11,864 nt of DNA from Bryobacterales bacterium (lineage in GTDB: Bacteria; Acidobacteriota; Terriglobia; Bryobacterales; Bryobacteraceae): NCBI GenBank assembly GCA_003132865.1, contig PKYZ01000831.1, positions 1-11,864 of the forward strand. The letters run 5' to 3'. Under the pieces are notes generated by a model. It saw nothing but the letters and a program-made list of their open reading frames with translations. It did not search any database and was not told the origin of the DNA. Positions within the stretch are counted from its first letter, which is position 1. Each line of letters opens with the position of its first letter. Shown one piece after another: positions 1 through 6,142 of this stretch. The position numbers were made by a program, and so were the translations under genes.

Positions 1-1167
1 ATCTGGGGCGGCCCGCGCAAGCTCTACGCCGCCATCAAATTTTTCCTGTACACCTTGCTGGGCTCGGTGCTGATGCTGCTTTCCGTCCTGTTCCTGTACT
101 TCTACAACTTCCGCCAGACCGGAGTTTACACCTTCAGCATTCAGGCCTTCTATCAGACCGCGCCCAGGATTTTCCATGATCCGGCCTACGGTCCAACCAT
201 TGCGATCTTCTTGTTCCTGGCATTTTTTGCCGCCTTCGCCATCAAAGTCCCGATGTTCCCATTCCACACTTGGCTCCCGGATGCGCACGTGGAGGCACCG
301 ACGGCCGGCTCCGTCATCCTGGCCGGTGTTTTATTGAAGATGGGAACCTACGGATTTATTCGTTTCGCGCTTCCGTTTTTTCCGGATGTCGTCATGCATC
401 CCAAAGTCCGCGGCTGGATGATCTTCCTCTCGATCGTCGGCATCCTCTATGGCGCCCTGGTTTCGCTCATGCAGAAGGACATGAAAAAACTGGTCGCCTA
501 CTCTTCGGTCAGCCATCTCGGATTCTGCACTCTGGGAATTTTTGCCTTAACGCCGCTCGGCTTGAGCGGCTCGGTCTTGCAGCAAATCAATCACGGCATT
601 TCCACCGGCGCGCTGTTCTTGATCGTGGGCATCCTCTATGAGAGGCGCCACACCCGAGAAATTTCCGAATACGGCGGCATTTCGAACGTCATGCCGCTCT
701 ATGCCACCATCACCATGATCATGTTTCTCTCGTCGATGGGACTGCCGCTGCTGAACGGGTTTGTCGGCGAATTTGCGATTCTACAAGGCACGTTCATGGA
801 AAACTGGCGCTGGGCGGCCTGGGCCGTCCCGGGCGTGATTCTGGCCGCGGCGTACCTGCTGTGGCTGTATCAGCGCGTGTTTTTCGGGCCGGTGACCAAC
901 CCCAAGAATGAAAAATTGCACGACCTGACGCCGCGCGAAGTGCTGACCTTTGTGCCGCTGCTCATCATGGCGTTCTGGATCGGCCTCTACCCCAAGCCGT
1001 TCTTTGAAATCCTGGAGCAACCGGTCAACCAGATCGTGCAGACGGTGCGCCCGGGGTACCCGCGATCGGGCGGCGCCGTCAATGCGTCGGCCGAGCCTGC
1101 CGGCCCGGTTCCCCAAGCCATGGTCGCGGTGCCGGTGGCCTCCGCCGGCGGGAGGGGGAGCAGATAA
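1..1167 (+). CDS. nuoM: NADH-quinone oxidoreductase subunit M (5' end outside window)
   Basis: Proton-pumping, antiporter-like membrane subunit of respiratory complex I. The reading frame is open from base 1 ([15 protein letters not shown]...), so this is the last 388 residues of a protein normally near 500; about 120 N-terminal residues, including the helix with the conserved Glu, are missing. Family signatures seen are [15 protein letters not shown] (Lys82 of the fragment is the discontinuous-helix lysine), [34 protein letters not shown] and [15 protein letters not shown]. Many hydrophobic helices fill residues 1-350. The last 39 residues are an odd Pro/Ala/Gly-rich tail without membrane character. 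The stop abuts the GTG of nuoN, so the two are surely co-transcribed and probably translationally coupled. The identification is secure; the tail's role is unknown. Confidence 0.97.
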   Translation: MWGGPRKLYAAIKFFLYTLLGSVLMLLSVLFLYFYNFRQTGVYTFSIQAFYQTAPRIFHDPAYGPTIAIFLFLAFFAAFAIKVPMFPFHTWLPDAHVEAPTAGSVILAGVLLKMGTYGFIRFALPFFPDVVMHPKVRGWMIFLSIVGILYGALVSLMQKDMKKLVAYSSVSHLGFCTLGIFALTPLGLSGSVLQQINHGISTGALFLIVGILYERRHTREISEYGGISNVMPLYATITMIMFLSSMGLPLLNGFVGEFAILQGTFMENWRWAAWAVPGVILAAAYLLWLYQRVFFGPVTNPKNEKLHDLTPREVLTFVPLLIMAFWIGLYPKPFFEILEQPVNQIVQTVRPGYPRSGGAVNASAEPAGPVPQAMVAVPVASAGGRGSR

Positions 1168-2685
1168 GTGCTCGTCAACCTGCCATCGTCATTTAGCGGC
1201 ACCGACTACCTGCTGTCGCTGCCGATGATTCTGCTGACCCTGTTCGCGCTCGGTATCCTGCTGATTGATCTGATGCTGCCCCCGGAATGGAAGTGGGTGG
1301 ACGCGGCGACCGCGTTTGTGGGGGTGTTATTTTCAGCCGCCAGCCTGGTGCTCCGGGTTCAGCCCGCACAGGCCGCGGTAGAGGCGAGCGGCGGCCGCTT
1401 GGAATGGGCGTTCATGAACTCCATGATCATGGACCACTTCGCCATTTATTTCTTCTATCTATTCTTGGCGGCGGCTGCCATTACCATTCTAGTTTCGGTG
1501 CGTTACCTCGAAGTCGAACGCGAACACCATGGCGAGTTCTACGCTCTCATTCTGTTCTCCGTCGTGGGCATGATGTGCATGGCGTCGGGCTTTGATATCG
1601 TACTCATCTTCATCGGCCTGGAACTGATGGCCGTCTCGACCTACGTGCTGGTTGGCTTCCTGCGCAACGATCGCCGCTCGAACGAGGCCGCGCTGAAATA
1701 TTTGCTGCTGGGAGCGTTTTCTTCCGGAATATTTGCCTACGGATTATCGCTGCTGTATGGCCTGACCGGCAGTACGAACCTTCTGGTGATCGGCCCGCGG
1801 CTCGCACAGGATCTTGCCGCGCACCCGGCGCACGCGGACCCGGTGACCGTTCTCGCCGTTCTGGCTACCTCCGTCGGCCTGCTTTTCAAGGTTGCCGCCA
1901 TTCCATTCCATCAGTGGGCGCCGGATGCCTATGAAGGGGCTCCGACGAGCGTCGCCGGATTCATGTCCGTGGCGGTGAAGGCGGCGGCCTGGGCCATGCT
2001 GCTGCGAATTTTCCTGTTTGGTTTTCCCGCCCTGCGCTCGGTCTACGTGCCGGTTCTGATATTTGTTTCGATCGCCACGATGACGGGAGCCAATCTGGCC
2101 GCGCTGACCCAGAGCAATCTCAAGCGCCTACTGGCCTATTCCTCGATCGCCCACGTCGGCTACATGCTTTTGGGTCTGATTGCCGGAGACAAGCAATCCG
2201 CGTCTGCCGATGGCGTGAAAGGGATCCTGCTCTATCTCCTGGTTTACACCTTCATGAACCTGGGCGCGTTCCTGGTGTTGGTGGCGCTGCGCCGCAAAGG
2301 TATTATCGGCGAAGATCTGGATGATATCGCGGGGCTGATGCACAAGAGTCCGGGGTATGCGCTGCTGATGCTGATCTTCCTGCTGTCGCTGGCCGGAATT
2401 CCGCCAACGGCCGGCTTCCTCGGCAAGTATTACATTTTTCTGTCGCTAATAGAGACTCACCATTACACGCTGGCGGTGATTGGCACTCTCTATGTCGCCG
2501 TGGCGATTTACTATTACTTCCGCATCGTGCGCAGTATGTTCGTACGGGATCTCACGGAACCGGCGCCGCTCTCCACCAGCTTCGGATTGCGCGTGGCGCT
2601 GGCAGCGACCGGCATTCTTACGCTGGGTATCGGCATCTATCCGGAGCCCTTCCTGCGGCTGGCGGGGACTTCATTGCTGCATTAG
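1168..2685 (+). CDS. nuoN: NADH-quinone oxidoreductase subunit N
   Basis: Antiporter-like membrane subunit of complex I, 505 residues, about 14 predicted helices. It starts with GTG directly after the nuoM stop. The start is supported by the purine-rich GGAGGGGGAG at 1151-1160, 7 bases upstream. The four charged residues expected for proton transfer are visible: Glu152 (GLELMAVSTYVLVGF), Lys177 (EAALKYLLLGAFSSG), Lys241 (FKVAAIPFHQWAPDAYEGAPT) and Lys271 (VAVKAAAWAMLLRIF). Their spacing (25 between the first pair, 30 between the last pair) is that of E. coli NuoN E133/K158 and K217/K247 as I remember them. LLAYSSIAHVGYMLLG is another family signature. It is the middle gene of the visible nuo run. 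Confidence 0.97.
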   Translation: MLVNLPSSFSGTDYLLSLPMILLTLFALGILLIDLMLPPEWKWVDAATAFVGVLFSAASLVLRVQPAQAAVEASGGRLEWAFMNSMIMDHFAIYFFYLFLAAAAITILVSVRYLEVEREHHGEFYALILFSVVGMMCMASGFDIVLIFIGLELMAVSTYVLVGFLRNDRRSNEAALKYLLLGAFSSGIFAYGLSLLYGLTGSTNLLVIGPRLAQDLAAHPAHADPVTVLAVLATSVGLLFKVAAIPFHQWAPDAYEGAPTSVAGFMSVAVKAAAWAMLLRIFLFGFPALRSVYVPVLIFVSIATMTGANLAALTQSNLKRLLAYSSIAHVGYMLLGLIAGDKQSASADGVKGILLYLLVYTFMNLGAFLVLVALRRKGIIGEDLDDIAGLMHKSPGYALLMLIFLLSLAGIPPTAGFLGKYYIFLSLIETHHYTLAVIGTLYVAVAIYYYFRIVRSMFVRDLTEPAPLSTSFGLRVALAATGILTLGIGIYPEPFLRLAGTSLLH

Positions 2686-2691
2686 GAATCT

Positions 2692-3870
2692 ATGGACGCG
2701 ATCATCCACCATCCGTTATTCACGCCGATCCTGGTCACGCTGGTGATCGTGGCCGCGTTCCCGCTGGTGGCCGGGTACCTCACGCTGATCGAGCGCAAAG
2801 TGCTGGCGGATTTTCAAGTCCGGCTGGGACCCATGCGTACCGGCCCGCACGGCCTTTTGCAGCCTATCGCCGATGCCTTAAAACTGCTCATCAAGGAGGA
2901 TATCATTCCCAGCGGGGCGGATAAGTCCATTTTCTGGCTGGCGCCCGTGATATCGACCTTCACCGGACTGACCGCGTTCGCCGTAATTCCATTTAGTAAG
3001 TACTTGTATGTGGCGGACGTGAACGTAGGCCTGCTGGTAATTTCCGCCATGTCGGCGGTGGGTATTCTGGGGATCATTTTGGGCGGCTGGGCTTCCAACA
3101 GCCACTATCCGCTGCTCGGCGCGTTGCGCAGCGCGGCGCAGCTTGTGAGCTATGAAGTGGCCCTGTCTTTCGCGCTGCTCTCCGGCGTGATGGTGGCCGG
3201 CACGTTGAGCATGCAGGGGATTATTCAGGCGCAACAGACCCGCGGTATCTGGTTCGTCTTCTCCAATTACGGCTTCATGATCGTGCCGTTCGTGGTGTAT
3301 ATCATCGCCGCCACGGCCGAGACTAACCGCGCGCCGTTCGACTTACCAGAAGCGGAGTCCGAGTTAGTGGCTGGCTTCCACACGGAGTACAGCGGCTTCC
3401 GCTGGGCGCTCTACTTTCTGGCGGAGTACGCCAATATCTTCGTGATCTCTTCGGTGGCCGTGACGTTGTTCTGGGGTGGATGGCTGCGCCCGTTTCCCAG
3501 CGTCTCCTGGCTGGCGGCGATCGACTATATAGTGCCGCTGGTGGTGTTCGCCGGCTCCGGCCTGAGCAGTTTGACTCTGGTGCGGAAGATGAAAGATCCA
3601 CTGCAGCAGAAAGTGCTGATCGGCGTGGCGCTGGTGCTGGTGCTGATCGGCGCCATCTACATGTGGCCCGCGTTCAACACGGCAGCTATCGGCATATTCT
3701 GGTTCCTCTTCAAGGTGTCGACGATCATCTATCTGATGATCTGGTTCCGTGGCACATTCCCGCGCTTCCGCTACGACCAACTCATGAATATCGGGTGGAA
3801 AGTCATGATCCCGGTGGGCATGGCGGCCATCGTGATCAACGCGCTGCTGGGTATGATTCCGCGCGCGTAG
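2692..3870 (+). CDS. nuoH: NADH-quinone oxidoreductase subunit H
   Basis: Membrane subunit of complex I that, with NuoB and NuoD, forms the quinone-binding chamber; 392 residues, about 8-9 helices. Signatures in order are ERKVLADFQVRLGPMRTGPHG (residues 34-54), GLLQPIADALKLLIKED (54-70), ALRSAAQLVSYEVALSF (144-160, with Glu155) and the charged loop ETNRAPFDLPEAESELVAGF (210-229), followed by a conserved HTEYSG. The ATG is 6 bases after the nuoN stop; the ribosome site is weak (TAGGAA), suggesting coupling to nuoN translation. It is complete and shows no frameshift. The odd point is position: in the common 14-gene order nuoH sits between nuoG and nuoI, but here it follows nuoN and ends the operon. 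It could be a relocated single copy or belong to a second complex I set. Confidence 0.97.
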   Translation: MDAIIHHPLFTPILVTLVIVAAFPLVAGYLTLIERKVLADFQVRLGPMRTGPHGLLQPIADALKLLIKEDIIPSGADKSIFWLAPVISTFTGLTAFAVIPFSKYLYVADVNVGLLVISAMSAVGILGIILGGWASNSHYPLLGALRSAAQLVSYEVALSFALLSGVMVAGTLSMQGIIQAQQTRGIWFVFSNYGFMIVPFVVYIIAATAETNRAPFDLPEAESELVAGFHTEYSGFRWALYFLAEYANIFVISSVAVTLFWGGWLRPFPSVSWLAAIDYIVPLVVFAGSGLSSLTLVRKMKDPLQQKVLIGVALVLVLIGAIYMWPAFNTAAIGIFWFLFKVSTIIYLMIWFRGTFPRFRYDQLMNIGWKVMIPVGMAAIVINALLGMIPRA

Positions 3871-3876
3871 CGTAGC

Positions 3877-4136
3877 AGAGACTTTCCCCGCGTTGCACTA
3901 TCTCAATTGGAATTTCCGCTGAATGTGGGCTGGGGCGTTTTCGGCGTCCCAAACGCCCGGCCCGGCCCGGGAGCCACCCGGACCGGTCAATCTACGTTTG
4001 AGTAGAAAGGAGCCGACGTATGCTTACCATTACGCTCCTATACGATACACCCATAAGGCCAGCCGTCAACGGGCCGATGGTAATATACTATTCGGCTCGG
4101 CTTGTCGCCGGAATCCTGCCAACACTCGAAGCGCTA
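3877..4136 (+). repeat. Tandem leader repeat, upstream copy (shortened and decayed)
   Basis: First of two direct copies. Bases 3895-3929 are identical to 4177-4211, and 3930-3957 to 4214-4241; a GG present only in the second copy separates these blocks. Bases 3988-4000 match 4269-4281. The AAAGGAG and ATG of a short ORF follow in both. Homology resumes at 4033 (CGCTCCT, matching 4417) and runs from 4073 to 4136 against 4444-4507 without net gap, at roughly 70% or better identity, ending in the shared CTCGAAGCGCTA. Compared with the second copy, about 90 bases between ATG and CGCTCCT are missing, and the ATG of the 263-residue gene is replaced by GGC. This reads as a partial tandem duplication of promoter, leader and first codons, with the copy then degrading. 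Confidence 0.85.
3933..3958 (+). promoter_or_regulatory. Leader hairpin in upstream copy
   Basis: GGGCGTTT (3933-3940) pairs with AAACGCCC (3951-3958) as an 8-base stem around a 10-base loop. The competing pairing GGGGCG (3932-3937) with CGTCCC (3945-3950, one G-U pair) is also possible, so the element could switch between two forms. No T-run follows, so it is not a standard intrinsic terminator for the nuo operon. The same sequence recurs in the downstream copy. Confidence 0.55.
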
Positions 4137-4142
4137 GTCTAG
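4020..4142 (+). CDS. Short ORF in upstream leader copy, 40 codons (possibly non-functional)
   Basis: Starts MLTITLLYDTPIRPAV and ends ILPTLEALV. Its Shine-Dalgarno AAAGGAG (4006-4012) is 7 bases before the ATG, stronger than that of several real genes here. The last residues (ILPTLEALV) match the N-terminus of the 263-residue membrane protein downstream (VIPPPLEALR), in register with the DNA homology. So the ORF is best explained as the leader-ORF start fused by an internal deletion to a decayed beginning of the duplicated gene. No family is recognised. It may be translated because of its ribosome site, but there is no sign of selection that can be judged from one sequence. Confidence 0.35.
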   Translation: MLTITLLYDTPIRPAVNGPMVIYYSARLVAGILPTLEALV

Positions 4143-4217
4143 GCAACCGCGTTGTAGAGACTTTCCCCGCCGCGTCGCACTATCTCAATTGGAATTTCCG
4201 CTGAATGTGGGGGCTGG

Positions 4218-4267
4218 GGCGTTTTCGGCGTCCCAAACGCCGACCGGCCCGGTAGGCGCCGGGCCGG
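4218..4267 (+). promoter_or_regulatory. Two adjacent leader hairpins in downstream copy
   Basis: Hairpin one: GGCGTTT (4218-4224) with AAACGCC (4235-4241). Hairpin two: CCGGCCCGG (4244-4252) with CCGGGCCGG (4259-4267), a perfect 9-base GC stem with a 6-base loop TAGGCG. They are separated by two bases and end 20 bases before the Shine-Dalgarno at 4288-4294. In the first copy the second hairpin is present only in a mismatched form (CCGGCCCGG at 3957-3965 against CCGGACCGG at 3978-3986). Tandem stems directly before a ribosome site suggest a structured 5' leader; no known riboswitch class was recognised by eye. Confidence 0.55.
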
Positions 4268-4300
4268 CCAATCTACGTTTGGACGGAAAGGAGGCAGCGT

Positions 4301-4375
4301 ATGTTTCTAGCGCTGACCGTTACGATCACAATCGCCATTGTGATCACGGTTACCATCCGCGTAAAGCGGAAGTAG
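4301..4375 (+). CDS. Leader micropeptide, 24 residues, hydrophobic with basic tail
   Basis: Begins MFLALTVTITIAIVITV and ends IRVKRK. The Shine-Dalgarno AAGGAGG (4288-4294) is perfect and 6 bases from the ATG, the best in the window. About 17 residues of Leu/Val/Ile/Thr/Ala followed by Arg, Lys, Arg, Lys would suit a tiny single-pass membrane peptide or a leader peptide. It lies 93 bases before the 263-residue gene. Most of its codons fall in an inverted repeat (4316-4350), which by itself forces the V-T-I/I-V-I-T-V pattern, so the peptide may be a by-product of an RNA or operator structure. It is too short for family assignment. Confidence 0.4.
   Translation: MFLALTVTITIAIVITVTIRVKRK
4316..4350 (+). 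promoter_or_regulatory. Strong inverted repeat inside the leader micropeptide ORF
   Basis: GATCACAAT (4324-4332) and ATTGTGATC (4337-4345) are perfect 9-base arms around CGCC. The stem extends by ACCGT (4316-4320) with ACGGT (4346-4350) if TAC (4321-4323) bulges, giving 14 pairs. It could be an RNA hairpin that stalls or exposes downstream sequence, or a DNA operator for a dimeric regulator. No T-run follows. It is absent from the upstream leader copy. Confidence 0.5.
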
Positions 4376-4394
4376 CCGAAGTAAAGGACAACCC

Positions 4395-4416
4395 GCGGAT
4401 CGGAAAACCGGTCCGC
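4395..4416 (+). promoter_or_regulatory. Leader hairpin between micropeptide and membrane-protein gene
   Basis: GCGGATCGG (4395-4403) pairs with CCGGTCCGC (4408-4416) with one U-G pair and an AAAA loop. Just after it CTCCTT (4419-4424) is complementary to the AAGGAG of the micropeptide ribosome site. A CGCTCCT is kept in both leader copies (4033-4039, 4417-4423). There is no T-run, so it is not a classical terminator. Confidence 0.45.
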
Positions 4417-4468
4417 CGCTCCTTCTATAGCATACACCGAAACGCCGATGCTACGATAGTATTCGCTC

Positions 4469-5260
4469 ATGTCGTCGCCCGTAATTCCGCCGCCGCTCGA
4501 AGCGCTACGGAACCGGCCGTTTTCGTTCTATCCGGCCATCCTGAACGTCGAGCACAACAAGTGGCAATATCGCAAGGCCACGTGGTCCGACGTTCTGGTC
4601 GTCAACGCGCGCACCGGTCAGGAGATCTGGATTCCGCGGCGCTTTCTGGGCGAGATCTCGCGCATCGAAGACCCGGTCGTGATCGTCGGCCTGCTGAAGG
4701 AGCTGGAGTACAAAGAGGGCGCCGTGTGGCCGTATCAGCGCCGGGTGATCGAGATGCCCATCGCGGTGGGCGCGTCCGTGCGGCCTCCATCGCCGGCGCA
4801 GCAGACCGGACCCGCGCCGGTGGTCGGCATTCGCCTGGAATCCAACCCGGAGTCGCACATTTTACGCATAGTCGGCGGCGCGCTGGTGCTGGGCATTGTT
4901 GCGGCATACGTCGCGGTGAACTTCTACCGCGATAGCGTGCTGCGTCCCCGCATCGCTTACATGGCCAAGGACCGGACCTACCTGTCTCTAACCGCCCAGG
5001 ACGACTACGGCGCCGTGGTGCGCAAACTGGGCGCGCCCGCGCACGACCGTTGGCAGAGTCCCGCCGGCGGCACGCGATACCGCGCGCTCTCGTATCCGGA
5101 CCGGGCGTGCACAATCATCCTGATGGCCACCGATGGTAACGACGCCAGCAACCACGCCACTTACCTCGGTACGCTGGACGCCACCTGGAATCCGGTCCAC
5201 GCGGCCACCCTCTCAAAGGGCGACGCCGGCGCGCTGCTGCGCAGTCTACCGCGCTTCTAG
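4469..5260 (+). CDS. Unrecognised single-helix membrane protein, 263 residues
   Basis: No named family is recognised, though the style recalls conserved acidobacterial hypotheticals. Residues 1-100 form a soluble, Trp- and charge-rich domain (RNRPFSFYPAILNVEH, WSDVLVVNARTGQEIWIPRR, VGLLKELEYKEGAVWPYQRR). A Pro/Gln linker follows (105-118), then one membrane helix (about 131-152, GGALVLGIVAAYVAVNFY). Residues 165-263 form a second small domain; its start (DDYGAVVRKLGAPAHDRW) and following beta-rich stretch loosely resemble BamE/SmpA-like folds, which is only a guess. The ATG at 4469 has no clear ribosome site, in contrast with the strong one on the micropeptide upstream, so re-initiation or RNA control is possible. 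The first 13 codons are duplicated in decayed form at 4097-4136. Its 3' end overlaps the convergent gene by 15 bases. Confidence 0.85.
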   Translation: MSSPVIPPPLEALRNRPFSFYPAILNVEHNKWQYRKATWSDVLVVNARTGQEIWIPRRFLGEISRIEDPVVIVGLLKELEYKEGAVWPYQRRVIEMPIAVGASVRPPSPAQQTGPAPVVGIRLESNPESHILRIVGGALVLGIVAAYVAVNFYRDSVLRPRIAYMAKDRTYLSLTAQDDYGAVVRKLGAPAHDRWQSPAGGTRYRALSYPDRACTIILMATDGNDASNHATYLGTLDATWNPVHAATLSKGDAGALLRSLPRF

Positions 5261-6142
5261 CGGGTTCTCGTTCAACAACCACTTGGCATACTCGCGCACG
5301 CCGACCAGACGCACCGGCATGGCTTCCAAGGTCGCGCGCATGTCGATCGCGTCGCCGTGCGCGTAGCCCAGTGAGAGCGCCGCAAAGGCTTCGTCCAGAG
5401 CCCTGCGCGCGGCTGCCTTTCCGGCGCGCAGTACGGATTCCAGCACGTATTCGACGGTGAACGGCGCGCCTCCCAATTCCTCGAAGATGCGCACGACCTG
5501 CAGCGGAGCGATCGCTTCCGGGCCGCCCAGCGTGAAGGTGGCGTTGCGCGCGGCCGCGGTATCGAGCGACCGCACGGCAAACTCGGCGACGTTGGGGAAC
5601 GAGATCCAACTGATGGGGTTCTCGCCCGTGCCGTAGATGCGGGCGCGCCGCGCGGCCACGTCGAAGCCCAGCGCCGGGCTGAGCCAGATCTCCATGAAGA
5701 ACGTGGGGCGCAGAATGGTGTAAGTCATGCCGCTCTCGATCAGCGCCCGCTCCACTTCGCGCTTGGCGCGCTGCAGGGCGAAATCCTCGGCCATCGGCGA
5801 AAACGAAACGTACACGAAGTGTTTCACGCCGGCGGAGGCGGCCGCTTCGATCAATTGCAACTGGCCGAGGCGATCCACGCCGTCGATGGTGTCGCCCGGC
5901 TGCCGCGAGAGCACGGAGGAAGCCGTCGACAGGACTGCCATCGCCCCCGCGCAAGCGGCCTGGATCGACGCGGGATCTTTCAGGTCGCCTGTAGCCAGTT
6001 CCGCACCCGCGGCGCGGAGTTCGTCGATACGGGACGCATCCCCGGTCGGCCGCACCAGCGCGCGGACCGGTTTTTGTTGGGCGGCCAGCCGGCGGCAGAT
6101 CTCGCCGCCCACCAGGCCTGTGGCTCCTACGATCAGGTTCAT
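5246..6142 (-). CDS. NmrA-like NAD(P)-binding protein (atypical SDR)
   Basis: A 298-residue Rossmann protein starting [20 protein letters not shown], with the GATGLVG dinucleotide motif at residues 7-13. Other NmrA/atypical-SDR features are the Arg of [31 protein letters not shown], the lysine in [12 protein letters not shown] and [13 protein letters not shown]. No classical Tyr-x-x-x-Lys pair is evident, so it may be a redox sensor, an NADPH-quinone type oxidoreductase or an epimerase relative; the substrate cannot be told. The start at 6142 is preferred over an upstream in-frame ATG at 6193 because it gives an ATGA overlap with the stop of the rhamnosidase gene and begins exactly at the first beta strand. 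It is the last gene of the minus-strand operon. Confidence 0.88.
   Translation of the reverse strand: MNLIVGATGLVGGEICRRLAAQQKPVRALVRPTGDASRIDELRAAGAELATGDLKDPASIQAACAGAMAVLSTASSVLSRQPGDTIDGVDRLGQLQLIEAAASAGVKHFVYVSFSPMAEDFALQRAKREVERALIESGMTYTILRPTFFMEIWLSPALGFDVAARRARIYGTGENPISWISFPNVAEFAVRSLDTAAARNATFTLGGPEAIAPLQVVRIFEELGGAPFTVEYVLESVLRAGKAAARRALDEAFAALSLGYAHGDAIDMRATLEAMPVRLVGVREYAKWLLNENPLEAR

Larger units (their letters stand above)
4156..4507 (+). repeat. Tandem leader repeat, downstream copy (intact, runs into the 263-residue gene)
   Basis: Second direct copy, about 280 bases downstream of the first. It contains AGAGACTTTCCCCG (4156-4169), the 35-base and 28-base identical blocks (4177-4211, 4214-4241), two hairpins, a near-perfect Shine-Dalgarno with a 24-codon ORF, two more hairpins and the first 13 codons of the gene at 4469. 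It keeps about 90 bases that the first copy lacks. Because it leads into an intact gene, it is probably the ancestral, working copy. The 35 identical bases before the first hairpin may hold the promoter, but I cannot assign convincing -35 and -10 boxes. Confidence 0.85.

Noticed and set aside
3933..3958. Intrinsic terminator for the nuo operon
   Set aside because: The stem is good but is followed by GC-rich sequence, not a T-run, and it is repeated in front of the next gene.
3923..4204. 93-codon plus-strand ORF in the leader region
   Set aside because: It reads through hairpins and repeat DNA, has no ribosome site and starts with the same GAFSASQTP as another ORF only because the DNA is duplicated.
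4324..4345. CRP/FNR-type operator
   Set aside because: TCACA and TGTGA halves are present but in the reverse order and with the wrong spacing for a CRP site (TGTGA-N6-TCACA).
4189..4935. 248-codon plus-strand ORF overlapping the 263-residue gene
   Set aside because: Out of frame with the membrane protein, Arg/Ala/Gly-rich in its second half and repeat-derived at its start; the other frame has a coherent domain and helix structure.
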